The notes: generated by a model from the sequence alone, not told the origin. A stretch of DNA of 64,000 nucleotides from Schauerella aestuarii (GCF_009866805.1 NZ_SIZW01000039.1:124001-188000); one strand, 5' to 3'. Counted from the first letter of the stretch, positions 39,672 through 48,370 are shown. Numbers and translations: made by a program.

Positions 39672-40454
39672 ATGCCCCATCTTGCCTACACCGCGTTGAA
39701 ACTGGAAATGCGCGAGCACGTGGCCGTCATTCATCTGGCCAACCCGCCGGTGAACGCGCTGTCGACCACGCTGATCAACGAGCTCACACACTGTCTGGAT
39801 GTGTGCTCGGAAAGCGATGAGGTCCGCGCCATCGTGCTTATCGGCGAAGGCCGGGTGTTCTGCGCGGGTGCCGATCTGAAGGGCCGCGGCGACACGATCA
39901 AGGGCCCGGGCGATCTGCCGCAACATTCGCGGCGCACGCGAGAACTTTTTCATGCACTGCGCGAGTGCGCCAAGCCGGTGGTGTGCGGCCTGAACGGCGC
40001 AGCGCTGGGTGCCGGACTGGCCATCGCGGCCTCGTGCGACATTCTGGTGGCGGCCAGCACGGCCGTGGTGGGACTGCCGGAGATCGACGTGGGCCTGCTG
40101 GGTGGCGGGCGCCACGGCATGCGGCTCTTCAGTCATTCTCGCTTGCGCCGCATGGCCTTCACCGGCATGCGCGTCGATGGCAATGAGCTGTATCGCCTGG
40201 GGATCGTGGAGGCGAGCGTGCCGGCCGATCAGGTGCTGGATACGGCGCTCGGCATTGCCACCACGATTGCCTCGAAGAGCCCGCTGTCGGTGCAGTTGTC
40301 CAAGCAGACGATGAATGCCATCGAGGAGATGAGCCTGCGCGATGGCTATCGCTACGAGCAGGATATGACGGCGGCGATCGCCAAGACGCACGATGCGGGC
40401 GAGGCGCGCCAGGCGTTTCTGGAGAAGCGTGCGCCGGTGTTCGAGGGGCGCTGA
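39672..40454 (+). CDS. Enoyl-CoA hydratase/isomerase family protein
   Basis: Crotonase-fold protein of 260 residues, probably adding water across a 2,3-enoyl-CoA. It shows VAVIHLANPPVNALSTTL, the first oxyanion loop GRVFCAGADLKG and the second loop NGAALGAGLAIAASCDILVAA, followed by GLPEIDVGLLGGG, where the second catalytic Glu of hydratases would be expected (PEIDVG). It is preceded by AGGAGAACCCC and ends before a strong hairpin. Confidence 0.9.
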   Translation: MPHLAYTALKLEMREHVAVIHLANPPVNALSTTLINELTHCLDVCSESDEVRAIVLIGEGRVFCAGADLKGRGDTIKGPGDLPQHSRRTRELFHALRECAKPVVCGLNGAALGAGLAIAASCDILVAASTAVVGLPEIDVGLLGGGRHGMRLFSHSRLRRMAFTGMRVDGNELYRLGIVEASVPADQVLDTALGIATTIASKSPLSVQLSKQTMNAIEEMSLRDGYRYEQDMTAAIAKTHDAGEARQAFLEKRAPVFEGR

Positions 40455-40485
40455 TCCGGCGCCAACAGCAAACCAGCTTTGCCTG

Positions 40486-40513
40486 ACGGGGCCTCGCGAT
40501 TGCGAGGCCCCGT
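40486..40513. terminator. Strong GC hairpin after the enoyl-CoA hydratase gene
   Basis: ACGGGGCCTCGC and GCGAGGCCCCGT form a perfect 12-bp stem with a 4-base loop. No T-run follows, so it may act as a transcript stabiliser or weak terminator between the two CoA-transferase transcription units. Confidence 0.6.
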
Positions 40514-40555
40514 CGCTATCCTGACTGCATAACGATTAGATATGGAGACAGAGCG

Positions 40556-41779
40556 ATGGCCGGCGTATTGTCGAATGTCAAAGTGCTGGATTTGAGCCGC
40601 GTATTCTCGGGGCCGTGGGCCGCGCAGATGCTGGCGGACTTCGGCGCCGATGTGATCAAGGTGGAGCGACCGGGCCGGGGCGACGATGTGCGTCATCAGG
40701 GCTTTCGTGTGAAGGACGGCGCAGGCCAGCCCACGTCGGAGACGTCGTCGTTCATCGCCATGAATCGCGGCAAGCGATCCATCACCATCGATATGTCCAA
40801 GCCTGCGGGCCAGGCGTTGATCCGCAAGCTCGCCGCGCAGTCGGACATCCTGATCGAGAACTTCAAGGCCGGCGACCTGGTGCGCTACGGCCTGGATTAT
40901 GCGGCGCTGAAAGCGATCAATCCCAAGTTGATCTATTGCTCGATCACAGGCTTCGGACAAACCGGGCCCTACAGCCATCTGCCGGGCTACGACCCGATTT
41001 TTCAGTCGATGAGCGGGCTGATGGCGGTGACGGGCGTGGCCGAGGGGGAGCCCGGCTCCGGGCCGGTGAAGGTGGGGTATTCGGTCTCCGATCTCACAGC
41101 CAGCTTCTACGCCATCGCCGCCATCCTGGCGGCCTTGCATCATCGCGACCTCGTGTCGGGCACTGGGCAGCACATCGACATGGCATTGCTGGATGCGCAA
41201 ATCGCGGCGATCTCGCATGTGAGCATGAATTACTTCGCGACCGGCGAGCGCCCCGAACGCGTGGGTACGTCGTCGCAAATCACGTGTCCGTATCAAGCGT
41301 TCGAATGCGCCGATGGGCACATCATGATCGCGGTGGGCAACGACTCGCAGTACCAAAGCTTTTGCCGGGTGATCGAGCGGCCGGAACTGGCTAGCGATCC
41401 GCGATTCGCCACCAACCTCGAACGTGCAGCGGCTCGCAAGGTGCTCGTGCCGTTGATTGCCGAAGCGATGACGGCGCGCACCGTAGCGGCGTGGAACGAG
41501 GCGCTGTCGGCCGCCAATGTGCCGTGCGGCCCGATCTATGAGATGGATCAGGTGTTCGAGGATCCGCAGGTCAAGCATCGTGGCGTGTTGGGATCGATGG
41601 CGCATCCGCTGATCGGCGAGATGCCCCTGATCAAGAATCCGGTGGTGTTTTCGGATACGCCGATTGCGTACGAACTGCCGCCGCCGCTGTTGGGCGAGCA
41701 TACCGATGCCGTGCTGGCCGCCGAGCTGGGATTGAATCCGCAAGAGATTGCCGCCCTGCGCGCCGAGGGCATCGTATGA
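40556..41779 (+). CDS. Family III CoA-transferase (CaiB/BaiF type)
   Basis: CoA-transferase of 407 residues with VLDLSRVFSGPWAAQMLADFGADVIKVE, ENFKAGDLVRYGLDY, CSITGFGQTGPYSHLPGYD and the catalytic-Asp segment VGYSVSDLTASFYAIA. It is more distant from the 38.4-kb paralogue than that one is from the 48.4-kb paralogue. It overlaps the following fused acyl-CoA dehydrogenase by four bases (ATGA), so they are coupled. The start is the ATG at 40556, after GGAGACAGAGCG. Confidence 0.9.
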   Translation: MAGVLSNVKVLDLSRVFSGPWAAQMLADFGADVIKVERPGRGDDVRHQGFRVKDGAGQPTSETSSFIAMNRGKRSITIDMSKPAGQALIRKLAAQSDILIENFKAGDLVRYGLDYAALKAINPKLIYCSITGFGQTGPYSHLPGYDPIFQSMSGLMAVTGVAEGEPGSGPVKVGYSVSDLTASFYAIAAILAALHHRDLVSGTGQHIDMALLDAQIAAISHVSMNYFATGERPERVGTSSQITCPYQAFECADGHIMIAVGNDSQYQSFCRVIERPELASDPRFATNLERAAARKVLVPLIAEAMTARTVAAWNEALSAANVPCGPIYEMDQVFEDPQVKHRGVLGSMAHPLIGEMPLIKNPVVFSDTPIAYELPPPLLGEHTDAVLAAELGLNPQEIAALRAEGIV

Positions 41780-44253
41780 GCGAGGACGCCGGTGCGATTC
41801 GCGACAGTGCCCGTGATTTTCTGAACGGCACCGATCAACGTGCGCGCGTGCGGGCGCTCGCCGCCCACACGCCACCCGCCGGCTTTGACCGTGGCTACTG
41901 GCAGGAGATGGCCGACCTGGGATGGTTGCTGCTGACGGTGCCGGAAGCGGAGGGCGGCTTGGGACTCACGCTGAGCGAAGCCGCATTGATCGCCGAAGAG
42001 GCCGGCCGTGCGCTATTGCCCGAACCGTTTGCGGCGTGCGGGGTGCTGCCGATGGAAGTGCTGCGAGCATTGCCGGCGGGCGACCGGCGCGATGCGTTGA
42101 TTGCTCGGATCGGCAGCGGCGAGGTTGTGGCGGCAGTGGCGTGGCAGACGCATGCGGAGCAAATGCATGTGGACCCCATGCGTGCAGGACAAGTGAGTTG
42201 CCCTGTCGAAGGCAGCAGCAGGGGTAGCGCCGACGGCGACTCGATGAACGCTTTCGAAGCGCGCCACGATCCCATCTCGGCGGCGCACCGCGCGCTGCCA
42301 CCTTTGCATCATGACGCTGGCGTGCGCGCGACCGCGATCGCATCGGGCGGCATGCAGCTGGACGGCGACGTGGGATTCATCGTCCCCGGCCGAGGCGTGG
42401 ACGGTTGGCTGGTTGTCGCGCAGCGTGATGCGGAAGCGATGCTGCTGTGGGTGCCGGCCAACGCGCCGGGGCTGACGGCAGCGATCGCACCACGCGCCGA
42501 TGACAGCACCGTCGCCCATTTGCACTTGCAGGCCGTGGAAGTGGCGGCCGACAACATCGTCGCGACCGGCGAAGCCGTGCCGCGCGCGGTGAACGCAGCG
42601 CTGGACGCGACCCGTCTCATCATCGCGTCCGAATCGATCGGCGTCGCGCGTCACACGCTGGCCGCGACGGTGGATTATGTGAATACGCGGCAGCAGTTCG
42701 GCCAGGCAATCGGCAGCTTTCAGGCGCTGCAGCATCGTTTGGTGGATGCGTTGCTGCAGATCGAGCTGGCGGCCGCCAGCCTCACCGATGCTTTGCAGGC
42801 GTGGACGCCAACATTGCCGGCGGCCAGGCGCGCGTTGCTGGCCAGCCGCGTAAAGGCGCGCGCAAACCGTGCGGTGCGCGAGGTCACGCGCCTGTCGATT
42901 CAATTGCATGGCGCGATCGGCTACACCGCCGAGTACGACATCGGACTGTACTTCAAGCGTGCGCTGCATCTGTCGACCTGGCTGGGGAACGTGGATGCGC
43001 ATCGGCGCCGCTACGCACAAGGCCTCACGATGGCGGCAGAGTCGGAACTGGCCGCGCCGGACGACGACGTGACGCCGTGGACCTCGGCCGACTTTCCGCG
43101 CGATGCGGACTGGGAAGCGATGCCCGAGCCCGCGTTTCGCGGCATGCTGCGCGCGTTTTTCGCCGCCCACTATCCAGAGCGTTTGCGCCATATGCCGTGG
43201 CGCTTGCACTGGCATGAGATCGAATCCTGGTATACGACGTTGTCGCGGCAAGGATGGATTGCGCCGTCATGGCCGCGCGAGCATGGCGGTATGGCGTTGT
43301 CGCCCGCCCGGCAGATCGCATTCATCGAAGAGGCCGAGCGCTACGGCGTAGCCCGCGCGCCGGATCAGGGCTTGGTGATGCTGGGGCCGATCCTGTCGCG
43401 CTTCGGCACACCCGAACAGCAGGCGGCGTTCATGCCGCCGATCCTGTCCGGCGAGCATGTGTGGGCACAAGGTTACTCGGAGCCCAATGCCGGTTCCGAC
43501 CTCGCTGCACTGCGCTGCGAGGCCATTGCCGACGGCGACGATTTCATCGTGACGGGCCAGAAAACCTGGTCCACGCTGGCGCAGGACGCCACGCATATGT
43601 TCATGCTGGTGCGCACCGACAAAACGGTGAAGAAGCAGGCCGGCATCAGCTTTCTGCTGGTCGATCTCAAGCAGCCCGGCGTGACCGTGCGGCCGATCGA
43701 AACCCTATCGGGCGACGCCGAGTTTGCAGAGGTGTTTTTCGATGCCGTGCGCGTGCCGCGCAAGCATCTGGTAGGCGAACTGAATGGCGGCTGGACGATT
43801 GCCAAAGCGCTGCTGGGTTTCGAGCGGCTCTTCAGCGGCAGCCCCAAGCATTCGCATTACGCACTAGGTCAGGTCGCGGCATTGGCCGCGCACCAGGATC
43901 GGATGCGTGACCCCGTCTTCGTCGATCGGTTGGCCGGCCTGCAACTCGATGCCGCGGACCTGTCTGCGATGTATGGCGTGTTTGCCGATATCGCGAAGTC
44001 GGGCCGGCCGCTGCCGGCAGAGGTGTCGTTGCTCAAGATCTGGGCGTCGGAAACGCACGAGCGCATCGGTGCGCTCCTGATCGACATGGCCGAGATGTGG
44101 GGCGGGACGCATGCCCGCAGCGCCTATCCCGACACGCATGTGCATGTGCAGGCGCCTTATCTGGCGGCGCTGGCGGCAACCATTTTCAGCGGTACCAACG
44201 AGGTGCAGCGAAACATCCTGGCCAAACAGGTGTTGGGCCTGGCCCATCAATGA
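41776..44253 (+). CDS. Fused double acyl-CoA dehydrogenase with low-complexity insert
   Basis: Paralogue of the 35.8-kb protein, 825 residues, again two ACAD halves. Half 1 (about 1-415) keeps ALIAEEAGRALLPEPF, RQQFGQAIGSFQALQHRLVDA and LHGAIGYTAEYDIGLYFKRAL. Half 2 has QGYSEPNAGSDLAAL, GQKTWSTLAQDATHMF, a candidate catalytic Glu683 in LLGFERLF and FSGTNEVQRNILAK (Ser at the MCAD Glu position). Compared with the paralogue it carries an extra stretch of about 45 residues around 120-170 rich in Ser, Asp, Met and His, likely a disordered surface loop. It is coupled to the CoA-transferase before it. Confidence 0.87.
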   Translation: MSEDAGAIRDSARDFLNGTDQRARVRALAAHTPPAGFDRGYWQEMADLGWLLLTVPEAEGGLGLTLSEAALIAEEAGRALLPEPFAACGVLPMEVLRALPAGDRRDALIARIGSGEVVAAVAWQTHAEQMHVDPMRAGQVSCPVEGSSRGSADGDSMNAFEARHDPISAAHRALPPLHHDAGVRATAIASGGMQLDGDVGFIVPGRGVDGWLVVAQRDAEAMLLWVPANAPGLTAAIAPRADDSTVAHLHLQAVEVAADNIVATGEAVPRAVNAALDATRLIIASESIGVARHTLAATVDYVNTRQQFGQAIGSFQALQHRLVDALLQIELAAASLTDALQAWTPTLPAARRALLASRVKARANRAVREVTRLSIQLHGAIGYTAEYDIGLYFKRALHLSTWLGNVDAHRRRYAQGLTMAAESELAAPDDDVTPWTSADFPRDADWEAMPEPAFRGMLRAFFAAHYPERLRHMPWRLHWHEIESWYTTLSRQGWIAPSWPREHGGMALSPARQIAFIEEAERYGVARAPDQGLVMLGPILSRFGTPEQQAAFMPPILSGEHVWAQGYSEPNAGSDLAALRCEAIADGDDFIVTGQKTWSTLAQDATHMFMLVRTDKTVKKQAGISFLLVDLKQPGVTVRPIETLSGDAEFAEVFFDAVRVPRKHLVGELNGGWTIAKALLGFERLFSGSPKHSHYALGQVAALAAHQDRMRDPVFVDRLAGLQLDAADLSAMYGVFADIAKSGRPLPAEVSLLKIWASETHERIGALLIDMAEMWGGTHARSAYPDTHVHVQAPYLAALAATIFSGTNEVQRNILAKQVLGLAHQ

Positions 44254-44300
44254 GATGACCGGTCGCGCAAGACCGGCGAATCCGAAGGAGGAAGACAACC

Positions 44301-45269
44301 ATGAAACGTATCTTGACCGCGGCCGCAATCGGCCTGGCTGTGATGGGCAGTGCGGGCGCTGCGCAGGACAACTGGCCCGTGCGCCCCATCAAATTGATCG
44401 TGCCGTATCCGCCTGGGGGCCCCGTGGATAACGTGGCGCGCCTGATTGCGCCGGAGGTGTCGGCCAAGCTGGGGCAATCCCTGGTGATCGACAACCGCGC
44501 GGGCGCCAGCGGCACCATCGGCACGGACGCCACGGTGCGCGCCGAACCCGACGGCTACACGTTCGGCTTCGGCGTGCCGGGGGCGTTGACGGGCCTGCCG
44601 CACGTGATGAAGGTGCCGTATGAATTGAAGGACATCAATTACGTGACGCTGGTGGTGCGCATTCCACAGGTGATCATGGCGAGCACCAGCATTCCCGAGA
44701 AGACGCTGCCCGCACTCATCGCCACCGCAAAGGCCAATCCGGGCAAGTACAACTTCGGCTCGGCCGGCAATGTGACCACCCCGCATCTGGGCGGCGAACT
44801 GCTCAATCAGCAGGCGGGTATCAAGCTCACGCACATCCCATATAAAGGCGCGGCACCGGCGGTCACCGCACTGATGGGCAACGAGATTCAGGTGTTTCCG
44901 GGCGATGCGTCGGCCGCCATCGGCTTCATCAAAGCGGGCCGCGTGCAGGCGTTGGCCGTGTCGAGCGCCAAGCGTTTCGAAGGCTTGCCCGACGTCCCCA
45001 CCACAGCCGAACTCGGCCTGCCGGGCGTCGTGTCGGATTCCAATTACGGCATCATCGCGCCGAAGGGCGTGCCGCCTGCCATCATCGAGAAATTTCGCCA
45101 GGCGGTGATCGCCGCCGTCAACGAGCCGGAGGTGCGCAAGAAGCTGATCGATCAAGGTGCCTTGCCGGTCACCACCACGCCTGAGGAGTACCGCAAGCTG
45201 ATGGACCAGGAATTCGTGAAGTGGGGCAAAGTGATCAAGGACGGCAAACTGGGTGAGGCGCAGCCGTGA
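44301..45269 (+). CDS. Bug-family (TctC-like) periplasmic receptor
   Basis: Receptor of 322 residues with a signal peptide (MKRILTAAAIGLAVMGSAGAA) and the Bug motifs WPVRPIKLIVPYPPGGPVDN and NRAGASGTIGTDATVRAEPDGYT. It has a strong ribosome site (AAGGAGGAAGACAACC). It lies within the CoA-transferase/dehydrogenase operon and overlaps the MaoC gene by four bases, which ties its ligand to this acyl-CoA pathway. Confidence 0.92.
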   Translation: MKRILTAAAIGLAVMGSAGAAQDNWPVRPIKLIVPYPPGGPVDNVARLIAPEVSAKLGQSLVIDNRAGASGTIGTDATVRAEPDGYTFGFGVPGALTGLPHVMKVPYELKDINYVTLVVRIPQVIMASTSIPEKTLPALIATAKANPGKYNFGSAGNVTTPHLGGELLNQQAGIKLTHIPYKGAAPAVTALMGNEIQVFPGDASAAIGFIKAGRVQALAVSSAKRFEGLPDVPTTAELGLPGVVSDSNYGIIAPKGVPPAIIEKFRQAVIAAVNEPEVRKKLIDQGALPVTTTPEEYRKLMDQEFVKWGKVIKDGKLGEAQP

Positions 45270-45736
45270 CGGTGCACCTTGCCACGCCGGCCGACTTCGA
45301 GACGCGGATTGGCGAATCGCTGGGCGCAAGCGACTGGTTTACCGTGACTCAGGCGCACCTCGATGGCTTCGCGCAGCTGACGGGCGACGACTTCTGGATT
45401 CACGTGGACGTGGCGCGCGCCGCGCGGGAAATGCCGCAAGGCAAGACGATTGCGCATGGGTTGTTTGCGCTGTCGCTCGTGCCCCGCATGCAGCGCGAGA
45501 TCTTCCATATCGCCAAGCGCGGGCGCGGGTTGAACTACGGCACGGATCGCGTGCGCTATACCGCCGCAATGCCGGTGGGATGCCGGCTGCGGCTGCATCA
45601 AACGGTGGCGGCGGCTGCGCGACAAGGCGCAGGCACCAAGGTCACCTTGCGATGCACCATGGAGATCGAGGGCAGTGAACGGCCCGCTTTTGTGGCGGAC
45701 TGCATCGTGCTGTTCGAGGATGCGCCGGCGGCGTAA
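45266..45736 (+). CDS. MaoC-like (R)-specific enoyl-CoA hydratase
   Basis: Hot-dog-fold protein of 156 residues. The hydratase motif is visible: FAQLTGDDFWIHVD (catalytic Asp/His region) followed by AREMPQGKTIAHGLFALSLVP. It hydrates an enoyl-CoA to the (R)-3-hydroxyacyl form. It starts with GTG at 45266 inside the Bug stop codon (GTGA overlap). It is the last gene of the operon that begins with the second CoA-transferase. Confidence 0.88.
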   Translation: MTVHLATPADFETRIGESLGASDWFTVTQAHLDGFAQLTGDDFWIHVDVARAAREMPQGKTIAHGLFALSLVPRMQREIFHIAKRGRGLNYGTDRVRYTAAMPVGCRLRLHQTVAAAARQGAGTKVTLRCTMEIEGSERPAFVADCIVLFEDAPAA

Positions 45737-45831
45737 GCGTGGCCCCGCTGCCGGCACGTGCCTGCAGGAGATTGCAGGCCATCGGAACATCCCGGCGACC
45801 TCGCCGGGTTCCACGTCGAGCGAACCGACAG

Positions 45832-46356
45832 TCAGGGAATAGTTTGACTCGGCGGAAGACCGAACCCCGATGGCTCGGCGATGGCGCCGATATCGAAGTA
45901 CTGGCCCTCGATGAATTGCACTTGGGGATAGATGAGGCACACCACTTTCGCCGTCAAATCCTCATCCGTGATGTTCATGAAAGCGTGCACAAACTCTTCC
46001 ACGAACGTTGCGATTCGGATGTTTTTCGAGAGGGCCTGCGCTTTGTTCACGTCGAGAAAGATGTACTCCTCGATGTTCACGTGAATGGTTTCCTTCTTCG
46101 GCGTATACAACAGGGAACCGCTGGCGAGCTCGATATTGAATGGCGATCCACCCACCACCAAATGTTTGGCGACGCGAAAGCGAACGCGCTCGCCAAACAG
46201 ATTGACGGCCACGCACAGCGAATCGATCGTGTCTTTCATCGCAATAGGGATGTCGGCGGCGCTGATCAGGAAAAAAGGACGAAACCGCTCGTCGATGTTT
46301 GCTGAGATATAGCTGGGATCGAGATGCTGTACAGGTAGGGTGGGGGTCAGGGTCAT
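45832..46356 (-). CDS. Unknown protein following hicB
   Basis: Protein of 174 residues that I do not recognise. It has no signal peptide and no clear membrane segment. A central part (about 115-140) reads FVEEFVHAFMNITDEDLTAK, with an EExxH sequence that recalls, but does not match, an HExxH zinc motif. Hydrophobic beta-rich stretches surround it. It begins only 2 bp after the hicB stop and is read in the same direction, so it belongs to the hicAB transcript. Base use is less GC-rich than in the flanking catabolic genes, suggesting acquisition together with hicAB. Confidence 0.7.
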   Translation of the reverse strand: MTLTPTLPVQHLDPSYISANIDERFRPFFLISAADIPIAMKDTIDSLCVAVNLFGERVRFRVAKHLVVGGSPFNIELASGSLLYTPKKETIHVNIEEYIFLDVNKAQALSKNIRIATFVEEFVHAFMNITDEDLTAKVVCLIYPQVQFIEGQYFDIGAIAEPSGFGLPPSQTIP

Positions 46357-46358
46357 GG

Positions 46359-46772
46359 TTAGACAACTTCAATGTTGAGACGTTTGCCCAATACAGCAAA
46401 CGCAGATTCGATCGCTTCGATCTTGGATGCATGTGACAGGTCGAGCATGCGGTCGACTTGCGGCATGTGCAGGGTCAGACGCCGCGCGAGTTCCGCTTTG
46501 CGGATGCCTTGCATGACCATCTCGTTGGACAACAGTACTTTTGCGGTTTGAACGGCCGGCAAGGTAACGGCGCCGGCGCCGACGGCGGCGGGCAGGGGAA
46601 CAGGCCGGCGCGCGTCAAGGTACATCTGCAGTGCAGCTTCCAACGCTTCCACTGCATTGGCTTTTGCGTTGTCCGCGTTCTCGCCGACGGCGGCGGCTTC
46701 GGGCAGGTCGGGAAATTGAACGAGCAGTGTGTCGTTGTCGTCAGGCGTCAAGGTGTAGCAATACGTCAACAT
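46359..46772 (-). CDS. hicB: HicB-family antitoxin
   Basis: Antitoxin of 137 residues: an N-terminal HicB partial-RNase-H fold (MLTYCYTLTPDDNDTLLVQFPDLPEAAAVGENADNAKAN, here residues 1-40, then the helix VEALEAALQMYLDARRPVP) and a C-terminal HTH (about 85-135; MVMQGIRKAELARRLTLHMPQVDRMLDL) that would repress the hicAB promoter. The start is the ATG at 46772, after AAAGGACACGCC. It lies about 70 bp downstream of the broken hicA. It would now have no full-length toxin to neutralise. Confidence 0.88.
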   Translation of the reverse strand: MLTYCYTLTPDDNDTLLVQFPDLPEAAAVGENADNAKANAVEALEAALQMYLDARRPVPLPAAVGAGAVTLPAVQTAKVLLSNEMVMQGIRKAELARRLTLHMPQVDRMLDLSHASKIEAIESAFAVLGKRLNIEVV

Positions 46773-46839
46773 GGCGTGTCCTTTGCGGTTGGCGCGCATT
46801 CGTGCAGCGGTGAGCTGCATCCCTTGCGAGTCGCTTGCG

Positions 46840-47025
46840 CTACTTCAGTCCGAGGTCCTTCTTGATCTTGTTCACCAGTCCGGTACCGATCTCCTTACCG
46901 CCGTGGTCTGGAAAGATCGAGGTTCGATCGTTCAGGGTTGCTTTGAAATGACTGCTTCCGGCCTAGTGCGCGATGAGTTCCACGCCGTTTTTGATAAGCC
47001 ATCTGCGGAATTCGCTGTATTTCAT
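46840..47025 (-). pseudogene. hicA: hicA toxin gene interrupted by an in-frame amber codon
   Basis: Reading from the ATG at 47025 gives MKYSEFRRWLIKNGVELIAH, a typical HicA start, then codon 21 is TAG (46965-46963). Beyond it the same frame continues with AGSSHFKATLND, carrying the His normally needed for RNase activity, and GTGLVNKIKKDLGLK to a natural stop at 46840: 61 codons in all, the usual HicA length. A single base change (Lys AAG to TAG would suffice) explains the break. No frameshift is present. The toxin is probably inactive unless the amber codon is read through. Confidence 0.85.
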
Positions 47026-47049
47026 TTGCCTCGATCACTTGCCGAATAT

Positions 47050-47086
47050 ACAACATATATGTTGTTTTAAGAAACAAATATGTTGT
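47050..47086. promoter_or_regulatory. Palindromic operator before hicA
   Basis: ACAACATATATGTTGT (47050-47065) is a perfect 16-bp palindrome 25 bp upstream of the hicA ATG, and a near half-copy ACAAATATGTTGT follows at 47074-47086. The AT-rich stretch likely holds the promoter. HicB-type antitoxins autoregulate through such sites. Confidence 0.7.
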
Positions 47087-47100
47087 GATCGCTGTAGTCT

Positions 47101-47215
47101 GTTTTCCACGCCGATTTCGGCCCGTACAAAGATGACTACGGCTTCATCGCTCGGGTACGCGCCGCCTTCTGTCTGCCAACATCGCCGATGCGCTTCAGCG
47201 CGCCAATCCTAAGTG
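47101..47215 (+). pseudogene. Possible short gene remnant
   Basis: One frame reads SVFHADFGPYKDDYGFIARV and then RAAF; after a -1/+1 shift near 47170 another frame reads LLSANIADALQRANPK to a TGA at 47213. Both pieces look protein-like and abut, suggesting the frameshifted 3' end of a lost gene between hicA and the LysR gene. No family is recognised. Confidence 0.2.
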
Positions 47216-47274
47216 ATTCGCGCGCAATCACCGCGTGCCAGTGTGCTAAGTTGGCGCATCTCTGATGCGACCTC

Positions 47275-48267
47275 ATGGCACACCGCACGATGAATAAATC
47301 GAAGGCCACCGGCGTTCAACTCGACGTCACTGCCGATCTGCAGCGATGGCGCGCCTTCATGGCGACCGCCGAGCTCGGCAGCATTACGCGCGCGGCACTT
47401 TTTCTGGATCAGGATCAGTCGGTATTGAGCCGCCGCATCAACGCGCTCGAACGCGATTGCAATGCTCGGCTCTTCAATCGCACCGGCCGTGGCGTGCAGC
47501 TCTCGGAAATCGGTGCGCGCCTGTTTCCGCTCGTGCAGACATTGCTGCGCGATGCCGAAGCGCTGGAGCTCGAATTGAATGCCGAAGCGCGCGAGCCGGC
47601 CGGTGAAGTGACGCTGGGATTATTGCCGTCCACAGCGCATCCGCTCATTCGCCGCTTGTTCTCGCGTTTGCGGCAGGTGTTTCCGCGCGTGCATCTGAAA
47701 ATTCTCGAAGGCTCGAGCGGGCAACTCGAAGAGTGGCTGACCGACGCTCGCGTCGACATTGCCATCCTCTATCGCTACAGCGATAAGGCGCCGGTGGGCG
47801 AGCAAGCCCTGGCACATGTGGATTCGTGTTTGATCGGGGCGGCGGACGATCCGCTTCTGCAAGCCCCCACCTTGCCGTTCAGCGCGCTGGACGGCCTGCC
47901 GTTCATCCTGCCGGGTTCGCCCAATGGTTTGCGCAATGCGTTGGATGCGATGGCGCGCACAGTGAAAATCGAAATCACGCCGTTGATCGAAGCGGATTCG
48001 TTACCGCTCATGAAAACCGTCTGCCAGACCGAGCGCATGTACACGGTGCTGCCGCTGCATGCGGTGTGGCAGGAGGTGCGGGAAGGCAAGCTGGCGGCCA
48101 CCAAGCTCGTCGATCCTTCGCTGGAACGCATCATCTCGATGGCCTTCGCACGCGCGAAGGGACCTGGCCGCACGGTGATGGAAGTGGCGTCGCAGATCGA
48201 GGCGCTTACACGCGAGATCGGCGCCGAAGGCATCTGGCACACCGATCGGATCGGGCACGACAGTTAG
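47275..48267 (+). CDS. LysR-family transcriptional regulator
   Basis: LTTR of 330 residues: HTH WRAFMATAELGSITRAALFLDQ-DQSVLSRRINALERD (about 24-60), wing LFNRTGRGVQLSEIG, then the substrate-binding domain from about residue 105 (GEVTLGLLPSTAHPLIRRLF). It resembles the LysR at 33.5 kb. The start may be the ATG at 47275 or 47290. It converges with the CoA-transferase at 48.4 kb, and may regulate that operon although it is not divergent from it. Confidence 0.87.
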   Translation: MAHRTMNKSKATGVQLDVTADLQRWRAFMATAELGSITRAALFLDQDQSVLSRRINALERDCNARLFNRTGRGVQLSEIGARLFPLVQTLLRDAEALELELNAEAREPAGEVTLGLLPSTAHPLIRRLFSRLRQVFPRVHLKILEGSSGQLEEWLTDARVDIAILYRYSDKAPVGEQALAHVDSCLIGAADDPLLQAPTLPFSALDGLPFILPGSPNGLRNALDAMARTVKIEITPLIEADSLPLMKTVCQTERMYTVLPLHAVWQEVREGKLAATKLVDPSLERIISMAFARAKGPGRTVMEVASQIEALTREIGAEGIWHTDRIGHDS

Positions 48268-48370
48268 GTGCGGCGCCGGCCAGCGGGTTATTCGCGGGCT
48301 GGCGGCCTGCTGCGTAGCAACGCGGACGGCCCGGCAGAACGGCTGCACCACGCCGGCTGCACCACGCCAG

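Noticed and set aside
45832-47274. Genomic island or prophage around hicAB
   Set aside because: The patch is only about 1.4 kb, with no integrase, att-like repeats or phage genes; only base composition and the toxin-antitoxin type suggest transfer.
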